From Candidatus Villigracilis vicinus (GTDB lineage: Bacteria; Chloroflexota; Anaerolineae; Anaerolineales; Villigracilaceae): a stretch of 64,000 nucleotides of DNA. The translations under genes were made by a program, and so were the position numbers. How positions within the stretch are numbered: position 1 is the first letter of the stretch; each line of letters opens with the position of its first letter. Of the stretch, positions 7,567 to 16,235 are shown piece after piece. The stretch is from assembly GCA_016721315.1 (NCBI GenBank), contig JADKIL010000007.1, forward strand, positions 124,001-188,000. Direction: 5' to 3'. The notes beneath the pieces are model-generated. The model had not been told where the DNA came from. It did not search any database and was given only the letters and a program-made list of their open reading frames with translations.

Positions 7567-8706
7567 CTATTCTAATGCTTGCTTTGTCTTTTCCTTGCCA
7601 CGAGAGCGCATGAAATTCAACACACGCGGCATGACATCTGAATACATCGAGTACCAGAATTTACTGGGAGTAAAATCATACGCGCCGAGCGTCCGCACCA
7701 CTTCACCGCCCAAGCCTTCCTTGAAACGATACACGCCCCACATTGAGTCGCTTTCATCAAAGACATCCGGCGCACCCCATAGGTCGTAGGTCAGGCAGCC
7801 ATGTGCCTTGGCATGTTTCATCGCCGCCCACTGCAAAAGATAGGTCGGCATTTTTTCACGGTGCTTATCCCGCGACATGCCATAGACATAATATCCACGC
7901 CCGGCGAACATAAAGAGAAATATTGCCGCCACCGCTTCCCCATCCACTTCGGCAATGAGAGGGACCGCGGACGGCTGACCGCTGATAGCTGCACTCATAA
8001 ATAACTTCCAAACGGTCATGTAATATTCTTCGTCACGAATCACGAAGCCATCGCGCACAGATGTTTCGGCATACATCTTGTAAACCATCCCCAAATCATC
8101 TACACTGCCTACGCGCACAGTGACGCCTTTCTTCTCAGCCAGACGAACGTTGTAGCGTGTCTTCTGCTTCATGCGCATGAGAATATCTTCTTCGCTAGCA
8201 GATAGATCGACCATGACTGTATTGCGGAACTGGATCTGGTCGGGTGACTCCACCCAACCCCTGCGCCTCAGATCGGACATCACAGCCTGTCCGCTGTTTT
8301 CTGTGACCTCATCCACGCTGGCAGGGACTCCGCGCCCCAGCACCACATCGGGGTCAAGTTTCAGGAAGATCGCGCCCTGTTTCTTCGCGAAGGATTGCAG
8401 ATCGTCCAAGACGCGCTTGCGAAGGGACTCATTCGTCCAATCCATGAGCGGACCTTTGGGAGCGTAGAAAATGGAAAAGCGACGGAAGGCGGTACGTTTT
8501 AGGATGAGAGCAGAAGCAGTAATTGGTAATTGGTAATTGGTAATTGTCTGAAGATCGCTCGTCACTTGAAATTTACCGTCTTCTGTCCAGACAGCGTAAT
8601 AGGGAAACCACCCGTACTTCGCTTTGACCTGTCCCCATTCGTAAGATTGCAAGAAATGTGGGGCGGGTAGATTGGAGATAAGTTGATTCCAGGAATTACT
8701 ATTCAC
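7567..8706 (-). CDS. FemAB-family aminoacyltransferase (peptidoglycan bridge type), copy 2
   Basis: A 379-aa FemA/FemB/FemX-like protein with two GNAT lobes. Marks are S-Y-E-W-G-Q near residue 20, a phosphate/lipid-II lobe strand F-L-K-L-D-P-D near 115, the M-K-x-K-T-R-Y-N-V-R-L-A-E-K-K-G-V helix near 182-198, and the C-terminal Y-D-L-W-G-A-P. FemX enzymes move an amino acid from tRNA to the lipid II stem peptide; exopolysaccharide-linked relatives exist, so the acceptor is open. Start is GTG at 8706, overlapping the stop of the neighbouring paralog (TAGTG). Two heptamer arrays interrupt the frame, giving a N-Y-Q-L-P-I-T segment near residue 60 and S-G-Q-P-S-A-V-P near 240. Confidence 0.85.
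   Translation of the reverse strand: MNSNSWNQLISNLPAPHFLQSYEWGQVKAKYGWFPYYAVWTEDGKFQVTSDLQTITNYQLPITASALILKRTAFRRFSIFYAPKGPLMDWTNESLRKRVLDDLQSFAKKQGAIFLKLDPDVVLGRGVPASVDEVTENSGQAVMSDLRRRGWVESPDQIQFRNTVMVDLSASEEDILMRMKQKTRYNVRLAEKKGVTVRVGSVDDLGMVYKMYAETSVRDGFVIRDEEYYMTVWKLFMSAAISGQPSAVPLIAEVDGEAVAAIFLFMFAGRGYYVYGMSRDKHREKMPTYLLQWAAMKHAKAHGCLTYDLWGAPDVFDESDSMWGVYRFKEGLGGEVVRTLGAYDFTPSKFWYSMYSDVMPRVLNFMRSRGKEKTKQALE
7963..7990. repeat. Heptamer repeat inside FemAB gene
   Basis: Four 7-nt units: gaccgcg, gacggct, gaccgct, gatagct. Read on the minus strand they encode part of the loop A-I-S-G-Q-P-S-A-V-P between conserved FemAB strands. Same base pattern as the arrays at 2452 and 3731. Confidence 0.65.
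8521..8548. repeat. Perfect aattggt heptamer array inside FemAB gene
   Basis: Three exact copies of aattggt followed by aattgtc. On the coding strand this gives the peptide T-I-T-N-Y-Q-L-P-I-T, a peptide I recall as typical of heptamer repeats in cyanobacterial genes. Confidence 0.85.
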
Positions 8707-9692
8707 TATTCTCTATTCCCAATAAACTTCAAATATGCCCAATACAACAGCGGATTGTAAACTCGATCCAATGCCTGTGCCGCGCGTTTGAGCTGACCGC
8801 CAAAGCCGCGCTTGAAGCGATAAACGCCCCACAAGCCATCATGTCGCGACTCGAATTGTGCTTCGAGGGTCTCTTCGTTCTCGTCAGGGACGCCCCACAG
8901 GTCATACTCTGCACATCCACGCGCCTTTGCCCAGCGGATGGCTTCCCATTGCAAAAGATAGGTCGGCATACGGTTGCGTTCTTCGTTGTTTGACGCACCA
9001 TACACATACCAGGCACGTTTGGCATTTGCAAAGACCATTAACGAAGCCAACGGTTTGCCTTCATATTCAGCGACGAGCAGTTCACATGTCCCTTTCGGGT
9101 TGAAGAGTTCATACGCACGTTGATAGTATTCTTTTGAATGCACGCCAAAGCCATCGCGCCCGCCGGTGACGGTCATCATCTCGTGAAAGGCGGCGACGTC
9201 ATCCCATGCACGGACGGTCACGCCTTTTTTCTCAGCAAGGCGGATGTTGTAGCGGCACTTGGGTTTCATACGCGCCAAAATATTCTCTTCGCTATCGTTA
9301 ATATCAAGTGTTATTGTGCGAGGAGGTTGGATGTTATGGGGAGAAATGCGGAATGCAGAATGCAAAATGCGGAATGCGGAATCCCATGAGTCGGGTTCGA
9401 TTTTCAGAAATATGGCACGATTCTTTTTGCAAATGAAATCCACTTCGCGCCAGAACTGGTCACTGCCTTCTGCCCACTGCTTACTGCCTACTGCTTTTGG
9501 CATATACCCGATCGTGAATCCCAGCGGCAAGTGGCGGAAAAGAATCTGCGCACCTGCATCCCCTGAAATAATGCGGACGGGTTTCCAGCCAAAATCCTTT
9601 TTGAGTTCACCCCACTCGCCCATCTGCAGGAGATGCACGTCGGGGGACTTTGTCAGAAATTGATTCCATTCGGTAAGCGTGACTTCGGTCAT
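8706..9692 (-). CDS. FemAB-family aminoacyltransferase, copy 1
   Basis: A 328-aa paralog of the following gene, sharing the helix M-K-P-K-C-R-Y-N-I-R-L-A-E-K-K-G-V (near 135) and the C-terminal E-Y-D-L-W-G-V-P plus G-L-W-G-V-Y-R-F-K. Two adjacent FemAB genes often add successive residues of a cross-bridge; that is family knowledge. Its ATG lies in the overlap ATGA with the stop of the CapD-type gene, and its TAG shares a base with the next GTG, so the three are translationally coupled. Two heptamer arrays encode A-F-R-I-L-H-S-A-F-R-I (about residue 110) and V-G-S-K-Q-W-A-E-G (about 70), both outside the conserved lobes. Confidence 0.85.
   Translation of the reverse strand: MTEVTLTEWNQFLTKSPDVHLLQMGEWGELKKDFGWKPVRIISGDAGAQILFRHLPLGFTIGYMPKAVGSKQWAEGSDQFWREVDFICKKNRAIFLKIEPDSWDSAFRILHSAFRISPHNIQPPRTITLDINDSEENILARMKPKCRYNIRLAEKKGVTVRAWDDVAAFHEMMTVTGGRDGFGVHSKEYYQRAYELFNPKGTCELLVAEYEGKPLASLMVFANAKRAWYVYGASNNEERNRMPTYLLQWEAIRWAKARGCAEYDLWGVPDENEETLEAQFESRHDGLWGVYRFKRGFGGQLKRAAQALDRVYNPLLYWAYLKFIGNRE
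9345..9379. repeat. aatgcgg heptamer array inside FemAB gene
   Basis: Five units: aatgcgg, aatgcag, aatgcaa, aatgcgg, aatgcgg. On the coding strand the array reads as repeated A-F-R-I/L-H-S peptides. Confidence 0.85.
9463..9497. repeat. actgcct heptamer array inside FemAB gene
   Basis: Five units: actgcct, tctgccc, actgctt, actgcct, actgctt. Encodes part of a Q-W-A-E-G-S linker on the minus strand. Confidence 0.82.
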
Positions 9693-11540
9693 TGTTGCAC
9701 CGAGCCCGAGGGTAGGAAATGATTGATGGTCTGGATCAGGTCATCGGTACGAGAATGAAGCGCGAGGTCTGAGAGTGTATTCAGTGTTTGAGCGAGCGCA
9801 TCACCATCCACATGTTCCTCTTTCGACATGCGGAAAATTTCCGAGTGTTGGGTGCGTTCAAAATCCACGCCGTCTTCGAGTAAATCCTCACGTAGTTTTT
9901 CGCCGGGGCGAATACCGGTAGTTTGAATATCGATATCGCGATAAGGTTCAAGACCGGAGAGACGAATGAGGTCTTCGGCGAGATCGAGGATGCGAACCTG
10001 CTCACCCATGTTGAGCATGAAAACCTCGCCGCCCGTGCCCATGCAGGCGGCTTGCAAAACAAGATGCACAGCCTCGGGGATGATCATGAAATAACGATAC
10101 ATATCGGGATGCGTGATGGTGATGGGACCACCGCGCGCAATTTGGTTTTTGAACGTGCGCACCACACTGCCGCGACTACCAAGTACATTGCCAAAACGAA
10201 CAACCGAATATGGCAGGTTGTTGCGCTGGGCTGTATCAAGGACAGCCATTTCAGCAAGACGTTTGGTGGCACCCATTACGCTGGCAGGACGAACGGCTTT
10301 ATCGGTGGAGATGAGCACGAGTCTTTCCACGCCATGCCTGACCGCTGTTTCGACAACGTTCTTCGTGCCGAGCACATTGTTCGTGACCGCCTCTTCGACA
10401 TTGGCTTCCATCAGCGGAACATGCTTGTGCGCCGCCGCGTGAAAGACAACTTGCGGCTTATGTTGGTTGAAAACTTTTTCAATACGATTCAACTCGCGGA
10501 TATCTGCAATGACCGCCTGAATGTTGAGCGAAGGGAAAATCGTTCTTGAGTTCTTGCAAAGCTTCGAAGATGCTATTCTCGCCGTGACCAAGCAAGACAA
10601 GCTCAGCAGGATTCCAACGCGCCACCTGACGGCAAAGTTCACTGCCAATCGAGCCACCCGCGCCAGTGACAAGAATCCGCTTACCACCGAGTGTCGCACC
10701 AATGAGATGGTCGTCAATTTTCGCGGGTTCGCGACGGAGCAGGTCAGTGATATCCACTTCGCGCAGACGGTTGACGCTGACCTTGCCGCCGAGCAGTTCA
10801 TAAAAGCCAGGGATAATGCGGGATGTAATTCCGCGCTTGCGGCATTCATCGTTGACGAGGCGGATGATATGCCCCGGCGCGGAGGGAATGGCGATGATAA
10901 CCTCGTTCACCTGCTTGGTGTCGAGAGTCTTTGCGAGTTGATCGATCTTGCCGATGACAGTCACGCCATAGATGTTGTGATTCTGCTTGGCAGGGTCATC
11001 ATCAAGAAAGCCAACGGGGATGAGATTCAATTGGGATGTCTTCTGCAATTCACGCACAACAAGTGCGCCCGCATCACCTGCACCAAGGATGAGAGCATGA
11101 CGAGTCTTGGCATTTGCCTGCGCCGTAGATTGCTCGGCAAGAATGCGCAGGACAAAACGCGATCCGCCGATAAGAATAAGTGAGATTAGCCAGTCAATGC
11201 CGAGAGCGGAACGTGGCATGCCCGGCTGAATTAAGTTGAAGTAATACAGAACGACCATTACACCGGAGGTCAGCACCGAGGCGGTGGAAACAGCAATCGT
11301 GATGAGCCGCAATTCATTTGTGCTGGCGTAGACCCACAGGCGGCGATATAAACCAAAAAAATAATAAGTTGGAATTTTGACAAGCAACGCTACCGCACAC
11401 ATTACCAGCGCGGCGGGGAAATAGAACGGTAGCTCGCTCACATCCAGCCGTAACGCAAAACTGCCCAACACCGAAACGATGGTGAGGGCAAGGTCGCCGA
11501 TTAAGACGAAGCGGTTGCGAACGTGGGGACGGGAAGACAT
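9689..11540 (-). pseudogene. CapD/FlaA1-type nucleotide-sugar 4,6-dehydratase, frameshifted
   Basis: Two overlapping frames together make one full-length polysaccharide-biosynthesis dehydratase of about 615 aa. The upstream part (from ATG 11540) has an N-terminal membrane domain of about four helices, a CoA-binding-like Rossmann fold (I-L-G-A-G-D-A-G-A) and the start of the catalytic domain (V-T-G-A-G-G-S-I-G-S-E). The downstream part continues with A-D-I-R, H-A-A-A-H-K-H-V-P and S-T-D-K-A-V-R-P-x-x-V-M-G-A-T-K. The correct reading changes between 10529 and 10540, where one extra base in TTTTCCCTT moves the frame: the expected D-F-P-S-L-N is split as D-F-P-F and I-F-P-S-L-N. Real mutation or sequencing error cannot be told apart here. 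The family makes UDP-4-keto-6-deoxyhexoses for glycan synthesis. Its TGA overlaps the FemAB ATG. Confidence 0.85.
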
Positions 11541-11543
11541 TTG

Positions 11544-11606
11544 GAATGTAGAAGGTTGAATGAGGAGTGATGAATTTGGTAATTAGTAATTGGTGATTAG
11601 CAAACA
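11544..11606. repeat. Heptamer array in leader of capD-type gene
   Basis: Nine units from 11544: gaatgta, gaaggtt, gaatgag, gagtgat, gaatttg, gtaatta, gtaattg, gtgatta, gcaaaca. It lies 4 nt upstream of the capD-type ATG, so the ribosome-binding region is repeat sequence. Confidence 0.8.
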
Positions 11607-11614
11607 CATAAAAA

Positions 11615-11677
11615 ACGAATTACCAATCTTTAATCTCACTTTACTACTTACCATTTACGAATTACGCATTACTTCTA
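11615..11677. repeat. Heptamer array overlapping epimerase stop
   Basis: Nine units from 11615: acgaatt, accaatc, tttaatc, tcacttt, actactt, accattt, acgaatt, acgcatt, acttcta. The stop codon and last codons of the epimerase gene (stop at 11655) fall inside the array. Confidence 0.8.
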
Positions 11678-12578
11678 CAGCCTCTTTCAAGCCCTCTGCC
11701 AAAGTCACTTGCGGTTTGTAGCCGAGCATGTCCATGATCTTCTTGGGCGTACCGATGGAGCGATAGATGTCGCCAGCACGTGGCTCGGCATTGATGTGCT
11801 TGGGGGCGTTCGGGAAGATTTGGTAGAGGATATCGAGCAAGTCGAGCAGACGAGTTTCGACACCCGTACAGACATTGAATATCTGTCCCGGTGCGGCGGG
11901 ATGTTCGGCGGCGAGCAGATTGGCTTGTACCACATCACGCACGTTGACCAGGTCGCGGCTCTGACCACCATCACCGAAAATGGTGATAGGCTTGTTATCC
12001 AGAATGCGGCGAATAAAGATCGGCACAGCGGCAGCGTACATCGAATCCGGTCGCTGGCGTGGACCGTAGACGTTGAAATAACGGAGAGCAACTACTTCAA
12101 AATTGAAAGATGAAGTGTAGAGTTGACCATAGAGCTCATCCACACGTTTGGAGGTGGCGTAAGGTGATAACTGTCGCAGAGGCGTATCTTCTGAAAGCGG
12201 ATACGCTTCCGAGTCACCGTACACGGCAGCACTAGTGGCAAAAACGGCGCGTTTCACTCCTGCCTTGCGGGCGGCTTCGAACAAAATAGAAGTTCCGGTT
12301 ACGTTGACATCAAAACATTCCTGCGGTTTTTCCATCGACTCGGGAACCGAAACAAATGCCGCCTCATGGAAGATGATATCCATGCCACTGACCGCTTTGG
12401 CGACTGCATCGGCGTCACGCAAGTCCCCTTCGATGAGTTCGACATCCAAACCTTTGAGGTTCTCGCGCTTGCCAGAAGAGAAGTTATCAAACACGCGGAC
12501 GGTATCTCCGCGCTCAAGCAATGTACGTGAAATGTGCGAACCGATGAAGCCCGCACCGCCAGTGACTAAATATTTCAT
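11655..12578 (-). CDS. NAD-dependent nucleotide-sugar epimerase (UDP-glucose 4-epimerase type)
   Basis: A 307-aa extended short-chain dehydrogenase. N-terminal G-G-A-G-F-I-G-S-H binds NAD; D-N-F-S-S-G-K-R-E-N follows; the catalytic Y-A-T-S-K (Y-x-x-x-K) is near residue 150; N-V-Y-G-P-R-Q near 172 and F-G-D-G-G-Q-S-R-D near 202 are the usual substrate-site motifs. It belongs with the GalE/WbpP group that epimerises UDP-hexoses for surface glycans; the exact sugar is not decided. Its ATG directly follows the stop of the sugar-phosphate transferase gene (TAA then ATG with no gap). The last residues come from a heptamer repeat. Confidence 0.85.
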   Translation of the reverse strand: MKYLVTGGAGFIGSHISRTLLERGDTVRVFDNFSSGKRENLKGLDVELIEGDLRDADAVAKAVSGMDIIFHEAAFVSVPESMEKPQECFDVNVTGTSILFEAARKAGVKRAVFATSAAVYGDSEAYPLSEDTPLRQLSPYATSKRVDELYGQLYTSSFNFEVVALRYFNVYGPRQRPDSMYAAAVPIFIRRILDNKPITIFGDGGQSRDLVNVRDVVQANLLAAEHPAAPGQIFNVCTGVETRLLDLLDILYQIFPNAPKHINAEPRAGDIYRSIGTPKKIMDMLGYKPQVTLAEGLKEAVEVMRNS

Positions 12579-14021
12579 TTATCTACCTGTCCTTCTTAAT
12601 ACTGTGCCAATGGTTCGTAATACGATACTAAAGTCCATGTTCAATGTGCGATGCTTAATGTAATAAAGGTCATATTCAAGTTTTACGAATGTTTCCTTTA
12701 CCGTCGCAACATACCCATAATTGATCTGCGCCCAGCCTGTGAGCCCCGGCTTTACCAGAAGTCGGGCTCGATAATATGGGATCTGTTTCTGATATTCAGC
12801 CACTAACTCAGGTCGTTCGGCACGCGGACCGACTAGACTCATCTCGCCGCGCAGCACCGTCCAAAACTGCGGCAGTTCATCCAGACGGGTCTTGCGTAGG
12901 AAGTTGCCCACTCGCGTCACTCGCGGGTCATTCTCAGCTGCCACTTTAGCCTGTCCATCTGCCTCGGCATTCTGGCTCATAGTACGAAACTTGAGAATAT
13001 TAAAAAGGCTTGCACCTTTCCCCAACCGCGGCTGGGAATAAAATATAGGAAAACCCGTCTCAAGTACGATGGCAAGTGCAATGGGCGGAAGCAATAAAAT
13101 GAAGATAAGCGTCCCCACAAAACCGCCGAGAATATCCATACTGCGTTTCAACAATTCATACAAACCATGCACACGGACCTGATCCACAAACGAACGGATG
13201 ACCCAATCCGTCTCAAGGTGTTCAATTGGCACCCGCTGGGTCAGTTCTTCGTACATGATCGGCATACGCGTCACTTCAATGCCGCGTTCTTGAATATCCA
13301 AAACGGTTTGGAAGGTCTCACCCTTGATCTCCCCTGTGATCGCCACCACCACATCCGAGATACGGTATTCCTCGATAAGATCGAACAGATGCTCGCTGTC
13401 GCCAAGCACACCAAAGCCATGATAAGACTTATTCCGTTTGGCAGGGTCATCATCGATAAAACCAATAATTAGAAATGGAGGCGGGTTGAGCTTGCGATAC
13501 GCCTCCACCAAAGTCCTTCCGGCTTTACCAGCTCCAACCACAAGTACACGGCGCATCAAGCCGGACGAGGTGTACAGTCGAATATAGACGGCACGCCAGC
13601 CCAGGGTCAGGAATGAAGCCAGCACGAGAAAAGCACCAATGGCAATACGAGGGAGTGAATTTGGGTCGGTGTTGATCGTAAAGAGGAGCGAATACCCCAA
13701 TAAGCCAACCAAGGGAGCCACCGCGATCCCGCGCAGGGTTTTACGCCAGTTCGAGGCAGTATGGATCTCATACGAGTCGATCATCAAGAGCAGCCATACC
13801 AACGGCAGGACGTAGAACCAAAACGGTACTTCGATCTGAATGATGCGTTCGGCAACATTACGCTTGAGTCCGCTTTCGACCAGACGGAACAGGGAATATT
13901 GATACCAAAAAAAGATAGCGCCGCCCATCCCGGCAACGGATGCTATAAAATCCCCAAGCAACAAGACAGTGCGTTGTTCGCTGGGTCTTAAGCGTAGTGA
14001 CGGACGATAAATATCAGCCAT
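12579..14021 (-). CDS. Polyprenyl-phosphate sugar-1-phosphate transferase (WcaJ/WbaP type)
   Basis: A 480-aa initiating enzyme of exopolysaccharide synthesis. Four to five N-terminal TM helices (residues 15-130), a CoA-binding-like Rossmann domain (V-V-G-A-G-K-A-G, about 140-260), a re-entrant helix near 300, then the bacterial sugar transferase domain with K-F-R-T-M, T-R-V-G-x-F-L-R-K-T-R-L-D-E-L-P-Q and S-L-V-G-P-R. It loads a sugar phosphate on undecaprenyl phosphate at the inner membrane face. I chose ATG 14021, which overlaps the 3' end of the upstream glycosyltransferase by 8 nt; a longer frame to 14045 would run deeper into that gene. A weak heptamer array (12632-12666) lies within its last codons. 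Confidence 0.88.
   Translation of the reverse strand: MADIYRPSLRLRPSEQRTVLLLGDFIASVAGMGGAIFFWYQYSLFRLVESGLKRNVAERIIQIEVPFWFYVLPLVWLLLMIDSYEIHTASNWRKTLRGIAVAPLVGLLGYSLLFTINTDPNSLPRIAIGAFLVLASFLTLGWRAVYIRLYTSSGLMRRVLVVGAGKAGRTLVEAYRKLNPPPFLIIGFIDDDPAKRNKSYHGFGVLGDSEHLFDLIEEYRISDVVVAITGEIKGETFQTVLDIQERGIEVTRMPIMYEELTQRVPIEHLETDWVIRSFVDQVRVHGLYELLKRSMDILGGFVGTLIFILLLPPIALAIVLETGFPIFYSQPRLGKGASLFNILKFRTMSQNAEADGQAKVAAENDPRVTRVGNFLRKTRLDELPQFWTVLRGEMSLVGPRAERPELVAEYQKQIPYYRARLLVKPGLTGWAQINYGYVATVKETFVKLEYDLYYIKHRTLNMDFSIVLRTIGTVLRRTGR
12632..12666. repeat. Possible heptamer array near end of sugar transferase gene
   Basis: Units agtccat, gttcaat, gtgcgat, gcttaat, gtaataa show 7-nt phasing with a shared central pattern. 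It encodes the Y-I-K-H-R-T-L-N-M segment. Less certain than the others because the protein length here is normal for the family. Confidence 0.45.
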
Positions 14022-14787
14022 TCTTGAACATGCTCGTGATACCACTCCATAAGAAACCAGCCCCCCATGAGATGTGCATGGTCGTTATGGCAAGCGGTAA
14101 CCCCCAGATCAAAAACCCTTTCCTTTTCTTTAGCGCCAGTCGCAAACCGGCAGCCCCCAAGACAAAATAATAAGCGAATACCTGCAAAGCAAGCAGGATT
14201 TGTGCGATCGTCAACCCCAAGGATAACACAATCAACGCCAGCAAAATGAGTACGAACACCGGAGGTAACGCCTGCCGCCAGCGCAATGTATGCGGATAGC
14301 GTTGCAGCATTTTAAATTTCCAAAACCCGTAACGCCAATATTGAGCTGCAAGTTTTCCAAGTGTGCTGCGCGAAAAATAAACAGAACGAATGGCAGGGTC
14401 AAGCCAGACTACTCCGCCCGCTTCACGCACGCGTGTATTGAATTCATAATCTTCATTGGAGAGCAGGGTTTCATCAAACCCACCGATCTTTTCGATCAGG
14501 CTGCGGCGAAAGGAACCGAACGGGACGGTGTCCACGGCTCCCGCCTTGGCATTGAGCCGATACATCGCATCGCCCACACCCAATGGATGCGCCGCCGCAA
14601 ATGAGATCGATTCCGCGATCCACGTATCCGCGCCAGGGTGGATTTCCCAGACGCCGCCCACATTATCGCCTTTGTCAGATTGATGTGCCTCAACACAGCG
14701 CTCCACATATTCGGGAATGGGCATGGAATGAGCATCCAGCCGGATGATGATCTCGCCTTTGGACTCACGAATCGCTTGATTTACTTT
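14014..14787 (-). pseudogene. Glycosyltransferase family 2, N-terminus missing
   Basis: The open segment encodes the C-terminal part of a membrane GT2 enzyme of the ExoA type. It begins in mid-domain with V-N-Q-A-I-R-E-S-K-G-E and R-L-D-A-H-S, the metal-binding DxD-like motif, then the acceptor region G-G-F-D-E-T-L-L-S-N-E-D-Y-E-F-N and three C-terminal TM helices. An in-frame TAA at 14788-14790 sits immediately before it. The first 90 or so residues, including the nucleotide-binding strand V-V-I-P and the D-x-x-S-x-D-G-T motif, are absent. Only one base separates that TAA from the stop codon of the histidine kinase gene, so the 5' end appears to have been lost at a rearrangement junction. 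A Met start at 14724 exists but would also drop DAH. Confidence 0.82.
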
Positions 14788-14791
14788 TTAG

Positions 14792-16198
14792 TCATTTTTT
14801 ACGTACGGTCTGGGTTTTTTCTGGCGGAGACAATGGAAGGAGAACTTCCATTGTAGTGCCTGCACCCTCGCGACTTCGGACAGTAATTCTACCACCATGT
14901 GCCGCCACGATCTCGTGCGCGATCGCCAATCCCAGCCCTGCACCGTGTGTTTCGCCCCCCTTACGTGCCGGGTCTACTTGATAGAACCGCCTAAAAATAT
15001 AAGGCAGGTCTGCTTCAGGAATCCCGGCACCCGTGTCTGTTACAGTAATACACATTCCATCCATTTCAACCCGAGCGGCAAGAGACACCGTTCCGCCTCG
15101 CGGGGTGAACTTGAGCGCATTGTCGGTCAGGTTTGTGAAGACCTGCGCCATTCGGTCGCCATCGGCGATCAGCGGCGGCAGGTCAGCAGGTATCTGTAAT
15201 TCGATCTTCACTTCTGCGCGCTGTGACTGAGGGATGAATTTCTCTTGAATGGAAGTTAACAACACCCGCATGTTCACTGCAGACATTTTCAAGTCAGCTG
15301 TCCCGGCATCCAACTTGGCAAGGTCGAGTAGATCGAGCACCATACGGTGCATCCGTTCAGATTCGCCAAAGATGACCTGTGCCGCTTTTTGGCGGGACTC
15401 GTCTGTATCCGCTGTGCCGTCCAACAATGCCTGGGCGAAACCTTGAATGGAAGTGAGCGGCGTTTTCATTTCATGCGAAACATTTGCCACGAAATCGCGC
15501 TGCGACCGTCCGCTTGCCTGCACGCGTTCCAGCATTGAATTGAATGCCCGCGTCAACTCCTGGACCTCATGCGGACCCGCCACCTCAACAGGCTTTACCT
15601 CCGCCGAAGGCATTTCCCGCGCCGCATTAACAACCCGTTGCAATGGATTGGCGATCCATCCTGAAATGAGAAACGCCACAACCAGCGAAAGCAACAAGGC
15701 AATAATGCCTCCACTCCAAATGATGGGCATAAAATCGTCGCTGACAATATTCAAAATGGATATACGCGGACGAGGCGTGGTCACCATCAGGAACGTACCA
15801 TCCGGCAGTTTCTCAATCGAATATAACCACGCGCTGCCATTTTCATCCCGCACAATGGGAAGAGTGCGCAGAACCCGTCGATTTTCAGGGAATGCCAAAG
15901 CCGCCTCACCGTTAAAAGCGCTATCAAAGGTAACTTCGCGGTTTTTCGAAAGCAAGATCACCCGTACATTAAAAGTGCGAGCACTGCGTTCAGCAAGAGT
16001 GGACAGCGGCGGAGACTGGTCTTCTTTTGAACGCTCCGTTATTACACTTTGGACAGCTTTCAATCTTTCCGTCGTTTGGCGGTAAAGCAATGGGTTTTGG
16101 AACAACGACACAAACAAAACAATCGTCACAACACTCAATGCTGTGACGACAATGAAAGCATAACTTAACCAAAGACGCGAACGCAGGGACGAGATCAT
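14792..16198 (-). CDS. Sensor histidine kinase (HAMP, HisKA, HATPase)
   Basis: A 468-aa classical sensor kinase. TM helix 1 at about residues 11-34, an extracytoplasmic sensor loop to about 155, TM helix 2 at 156-180, a HAMP segment to about 230, and the HisKA box with the phosphorylated histidine H242 in S-H-E-M-K-T-P. The HATPase domain follows with an N-box (F-T-N-L-T-D-N-A-L-K-F), D-T-G-A-G-I-P and G-A-G-L-G-L-A-I. It is complete. It lies 37 nt downstream of a response regulator on the same strand, its evident partner. The signal is unknown. Its stop codon abuts the truncated glycosyltransferase. Confidence 0.92.
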   Translation of the reverse strand: MISSLRSRLWLSYAFIVVTALSVVTIVLFVSLFQNPLLYRQTTERLKAVQSVITERSKEDQSPPLSTLAERSARTFNVRVILLSKNREVTFDSAFNGEAALAFPENRRVLRTLPIVRDENGSAWLYSIEKLPDGTFLMVTTPRPRISILNIVSDDFMPIIWSGGIIALLLSLVVAFLISGWIANPLQRVVNAAREMPSAEVKPVEVAGPHEVQELTRAFNSMLERVQASGRSQRDFVANVSHEMKTPLTSIQGFAQALLDGTADTDESRQKAAQVIFGESERMHRMVLDLLDLAKLDAGTADLKMSAVNMRVLLTSIQEKFIPQSQRAEVKIELQIPADLPPLIADGDRMAQVFTNLTDNALKFTPRGGTVSLAARVEMDGMCITVTDTGAGIPEADLPYIFRRFYQVDPARKGGETHGAGLGLAIAHEIVAAHGGRITVRSREGAGTTMEVLLPLSPPEKTQTVRKK

Positions 16199-16235
16199 AA
16201 GGCAACGCGAATTTCACACGAGAAACACGGCATGG

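Noticed and set aside
10479..10849. Programmed frameshifting in the CapD-type gene
   Set aside because: No slippery heptamer followed by a stem of the known kinds, and the family is not known to use it; simple indel preferred.
11544..11677. CRISPR-like repetition
   Set aside because: Period is 7 nt with degenerate units and no spacers.
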